Source: an uncultured Cellulomonas sp.
Lineage (GTDB): Bacteria; Actinomycetota; Actinomycetes; Actinomycetales; Cellulomonadaceae
Length of the DNA: 64,000 bases
NCBI RefSeq assembly: GCF_947494015.1
Contig: NZ_CANLTL010000003.1
Coordinates: forward strand, 248,001 to 312,000
Direction: 5' to 3'
Shown: positions 62,686 to 64,000 of the stretch, piece by piece
Layout: every line of letters starts with the position of its first letter
How positions within the stretch are numbered: the first letter of the stretch is position 1
Program-made: the position numbers and the translations under genes
The notes under the pieces: model-generated
Database searches by the model: none
Told to the model about the DNA's origin: nothing
What the model saw: the letters and a program-made list of their open reading frames with translations, nothing else

Positions 62686-63219
62686 TCAGCCGACCTCGCT
62701 GGTCCCGGCGTACAGGTGCAGGACCGGCACACGCAGCTCCTCGCGCGCCCGGGACGCCCAGTCACGGTGGAAGGTGTCCTCGACCGCGTGCGGGTAGGTC
62801 ACCACGACGATCTCCCGGACGCCGCCGCGGGCCACCTCCGCCGCGAGCACCGGGATCGGGTCGTCGCCGACGACGTCGCCCTCCGCGGTCGCGCCGGCGG
62901 CGGTGAGCACCTGCAGGCTGCCGGCGAGCTGCTCGGCGGCCTCCGCCCTGGCCTCAGCGGGCCGCGGCTCACGACCGAGCACCTCGTCGAGCGCCTCGCG
63001 CAGCTCACCCAGCCCGAGGTGGTCGACCACGGACACCAGCAGGTTGCGCTCGGTGTCAGCCGGGACGAGCACCCGGTAGTCGACGTCGACCTGGGTGTGC
63101 AGGGCGGTGATGTGCTGGGCGTCGGCCGGCGTCAGGGTGTCCTCGGTGAGGACGACGACGGTGCGGGCGAGCGGGTCGGCGGGGCCCGGGGCGGCCGGGC
63201 CGGACGTGGGTGCGGTCAC
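62686..63219 (-). CDS. Conserved actinobacterial protein of unknown function, possibly Usp-like fold
   Basis: This 177-residue protein reads as alternating beta strands and helices: ARTVVVLTEDTLTPADAQHI, VDYRVLVPAD, GGVREIVVVTYPHAVEDTF and LRVPVLHLYAG, consistent with a Rossmann-like or Usp-like fold. No catalytic motif was recognised. GTG 63219 is chosen because TAGGGT lies 7 nt upstream; another GTG two codons earlier is too close to the box. It is 10 nt downstream of the RibD-C gene. Confidence 0.72.
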   Translation of the reverse strand: MTAPTSGPAAPGPADPLARTVVVLTEDTLTPADAQHITALHTQVDVDYRVLVPADTERNLLVSVVDHLGLGELREALDEVLGREPRPAEARAEAAEQLAGSLQVLTAAGATAEGDVVGDDPIPVLAAEVARGGVREIVVVTYPHAVEDTFHRDWASRAREELRVPVLHLYAGTSEVG

Positions 63220-63226
63220 CCGCACG

Positions 63227-63232
63227 ACCCTA
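63227..63232 (-). promoter_or_regulatory. -10 box TAGGGT overlapping the RibD-C stop (leaderless)
   Basis: On the minus strand TAGGGT begins with the TAG stop of the RibD-C gene and ends 7 nt before GTG 63219, deciding that start. Confidence 0.45.
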
Positions 63233-64000
63233 GTCGAGCGTGCGCGGCTCGACGGCCCGGGCCCCGGGCGCGGTGAGCAGCCAGCGGCCGAGCAGCACGC
63301 CGTCGCTGTGCAGCAGGTGGGCGCAGCGTGCCGTCTCCGGGGGAGCCAGCCAGTCGTCGCGGTCCACCACGCGCCGAGCGGTGCCGCCGACCAGGCACGG
63401 GGTCGTCGTCAGGCACAGGTCGTCGACGAGCCCGGCCGCCAGCAGGTCGCCGAGCAGGCGCGGGCCGCCCTCGGTCAGCACCCGCGGCAGTCCCCGTGCG
63501 GCCAGCAGGCGCAGCGCCGCCGCCAGGTCGACATCGCCCACGCCGGCCGCCAGCACACGCTCGGCGCCGACACGGCGCCGCAGCGCGTCCAGGTCGGGCC
63601 GGTCCTCCACGGTGAGCACCCACGGCGGACGGCCGGCGTCCAGGAGGTGGTCGGGGAGCGCGCCGGAGCGGGTCACCACCGCGAGCTCGAGCTCCGGGCG
63701 CTGCCCGCGGTCGGCCCGGGCGCGACGCAGGTCGTCCCGGACCGGCAGCTCGCCGTACCCCTCGGCGCGGACCGTGCCCGCACCCACCAGGACGACGTCG
63801 GCGAGCGACCGGAGCACCGCGAAGACGCGGTGGTCCGCGGGCCCGTTGATGGACCCCGACCGGCCGTCGCTGCCGGTCGCCGCGCCGTCGAGCGTCCCGA
63901 TCATGTTGGCGCGCACCCATGCCCCGGCCCCGGCCGGGGCGGGGTGCGCGTAGAGCTCGGTCAGGACCGGCTCGCCGGGCTCCACCTCGACCCGTGGCCG
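63230..64000 (-). CDS. RibD C-terminal-domain (pyrimidine/dihydrofolate-type) reductase, partial
   Basis: At least 256 codons are visible; the frame stays open to the window edge. A GTG at 63985 could be the start, but homologues usually have a few more residues, so the true start may be outside. The family signature WVRANMIGTLDGAATGSDGRSG, the Rossmann part VLVGAGTVRAEGYGELP, and the C-terminal VLTEGGPRLLGDLLAAGLVDD match stand-alone RibD-C reductases, which use NAD(P)H on a ribosylamino-pyrimidine or similar substrate. No deaminase domain is fused. The actual substrate is unknown. Confidence 0.87.
   Translation of the reverse strand, partial: RPRVEVEPGEPVLTELYAHPAPAGAGAWVRANMIGTLDGAATGSDGRSGSINGPADHRVFAVLRSLADVVLVGAGTVRAEGYGELPVRDDLRRARADRGQRPELELAVVTRSGALPDHLLDAGRPPWVLTVEDRPDLDALRRRVGAERVLAAGVGDVDLAAALRLLAARGLPRVLTEGGPRLLGDLLAAGLVDDLCLTTTPCLVGGTARRVVDRDDWLAPPETARCAHLLHSDGVLLGRWLLTAPGARAVEPRTLD

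Overview
The window is high-GC actinobacterial chromosome. Many genes start with GTG, SigA-type TANNNT -10 boxes are common, and a large part of the gene order matches the sigA-dut-ceoBC-dxs neighbourhood known from Mycobacterium tuberculosis (compared from memory). GuaB1, SepH, DUF3000, DUF3093, DUF3159, DUF3710, DUF4193, DUF5998 and an N-terminal-GNAT Pat protein all point to Actinobacteria. A c-di-GMP-I riboswitch and a D-Asp-ligase-like ATP-grasp gene would suit a Cellulomonas-type organism (Micrococcales with ornithine/D-Asp or D-Glu cross-bridged peptidoglycan), but the genus is an inference. No IS element, prophage, CRISPR array, tRNA or rRNA was seen; this is core chromosome.

Layout. 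1-3651: a PknL-type Ser/Thr kinase (cut by the window edge), a secreted 4xLysM transglycosylase, the Rv2175c-type DNA-binding protein and an IdsA-type polyprenyl synthase. 3833-7397: DUF4192, a universal stress protein and the primary sigma factor with its terminator. 7520-8774: a poorly known stretch whose centrepiece is a c-di-GMP-I riboswitch abutting the ribosome-binding site of an orphan 66-codon gene, closed by its own terminator; then a DUF7455 zinc protein. 9039-17888: topoisomerase IV subunits ParE and ParC in convergent orientation around a double-GNAT gene, then a Pat-type protein acetyltransferase. 17935-22503: DUF5998, a phosphodiesterase, thymidine kinase, SepH and an inositol monophosphatase. 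22740-30997: DUF4193, DUF3093, dUTPase, DUF3710, OB-fold, DUF3159, two TrkA/RCK proteins, a KimA-like potassium permease and a TRAM methyltransferase.

31089-44128: aconitase behind a perfect 18-bp palindrome, a DUF2200-DUF1801 fusion, a DUF4349 lipoprotein, the guaB1-nudix-phosphotransferase cluster, and a LacI-led sugar ABC importer operon without an ATPase. 44374-59837: a divergent debranching-type glycosidase sharing a two-operator control region with lacI, then dxs, several small enzyme-fold genes, a large beta-propeller protein, a fatty-acid beta-oxidation operon (thiolase plus FadB-like) behind a FadR-like palindrome, an RNase D-like protein, a LuxR-type regulator and DUF3000. 59953-64000: gnd translationally coupled to a D-aspartate-ligase-like ATP-grasp enzyme, a conserved unknown and a RibD-C reductase cut by the window edge.

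A recurring sequence signature is a -10 hexamer placed 6 to 8 nt before the start codon, which implies leaderless mRNAs for about 16 genes. It was used here to choose several start codons.
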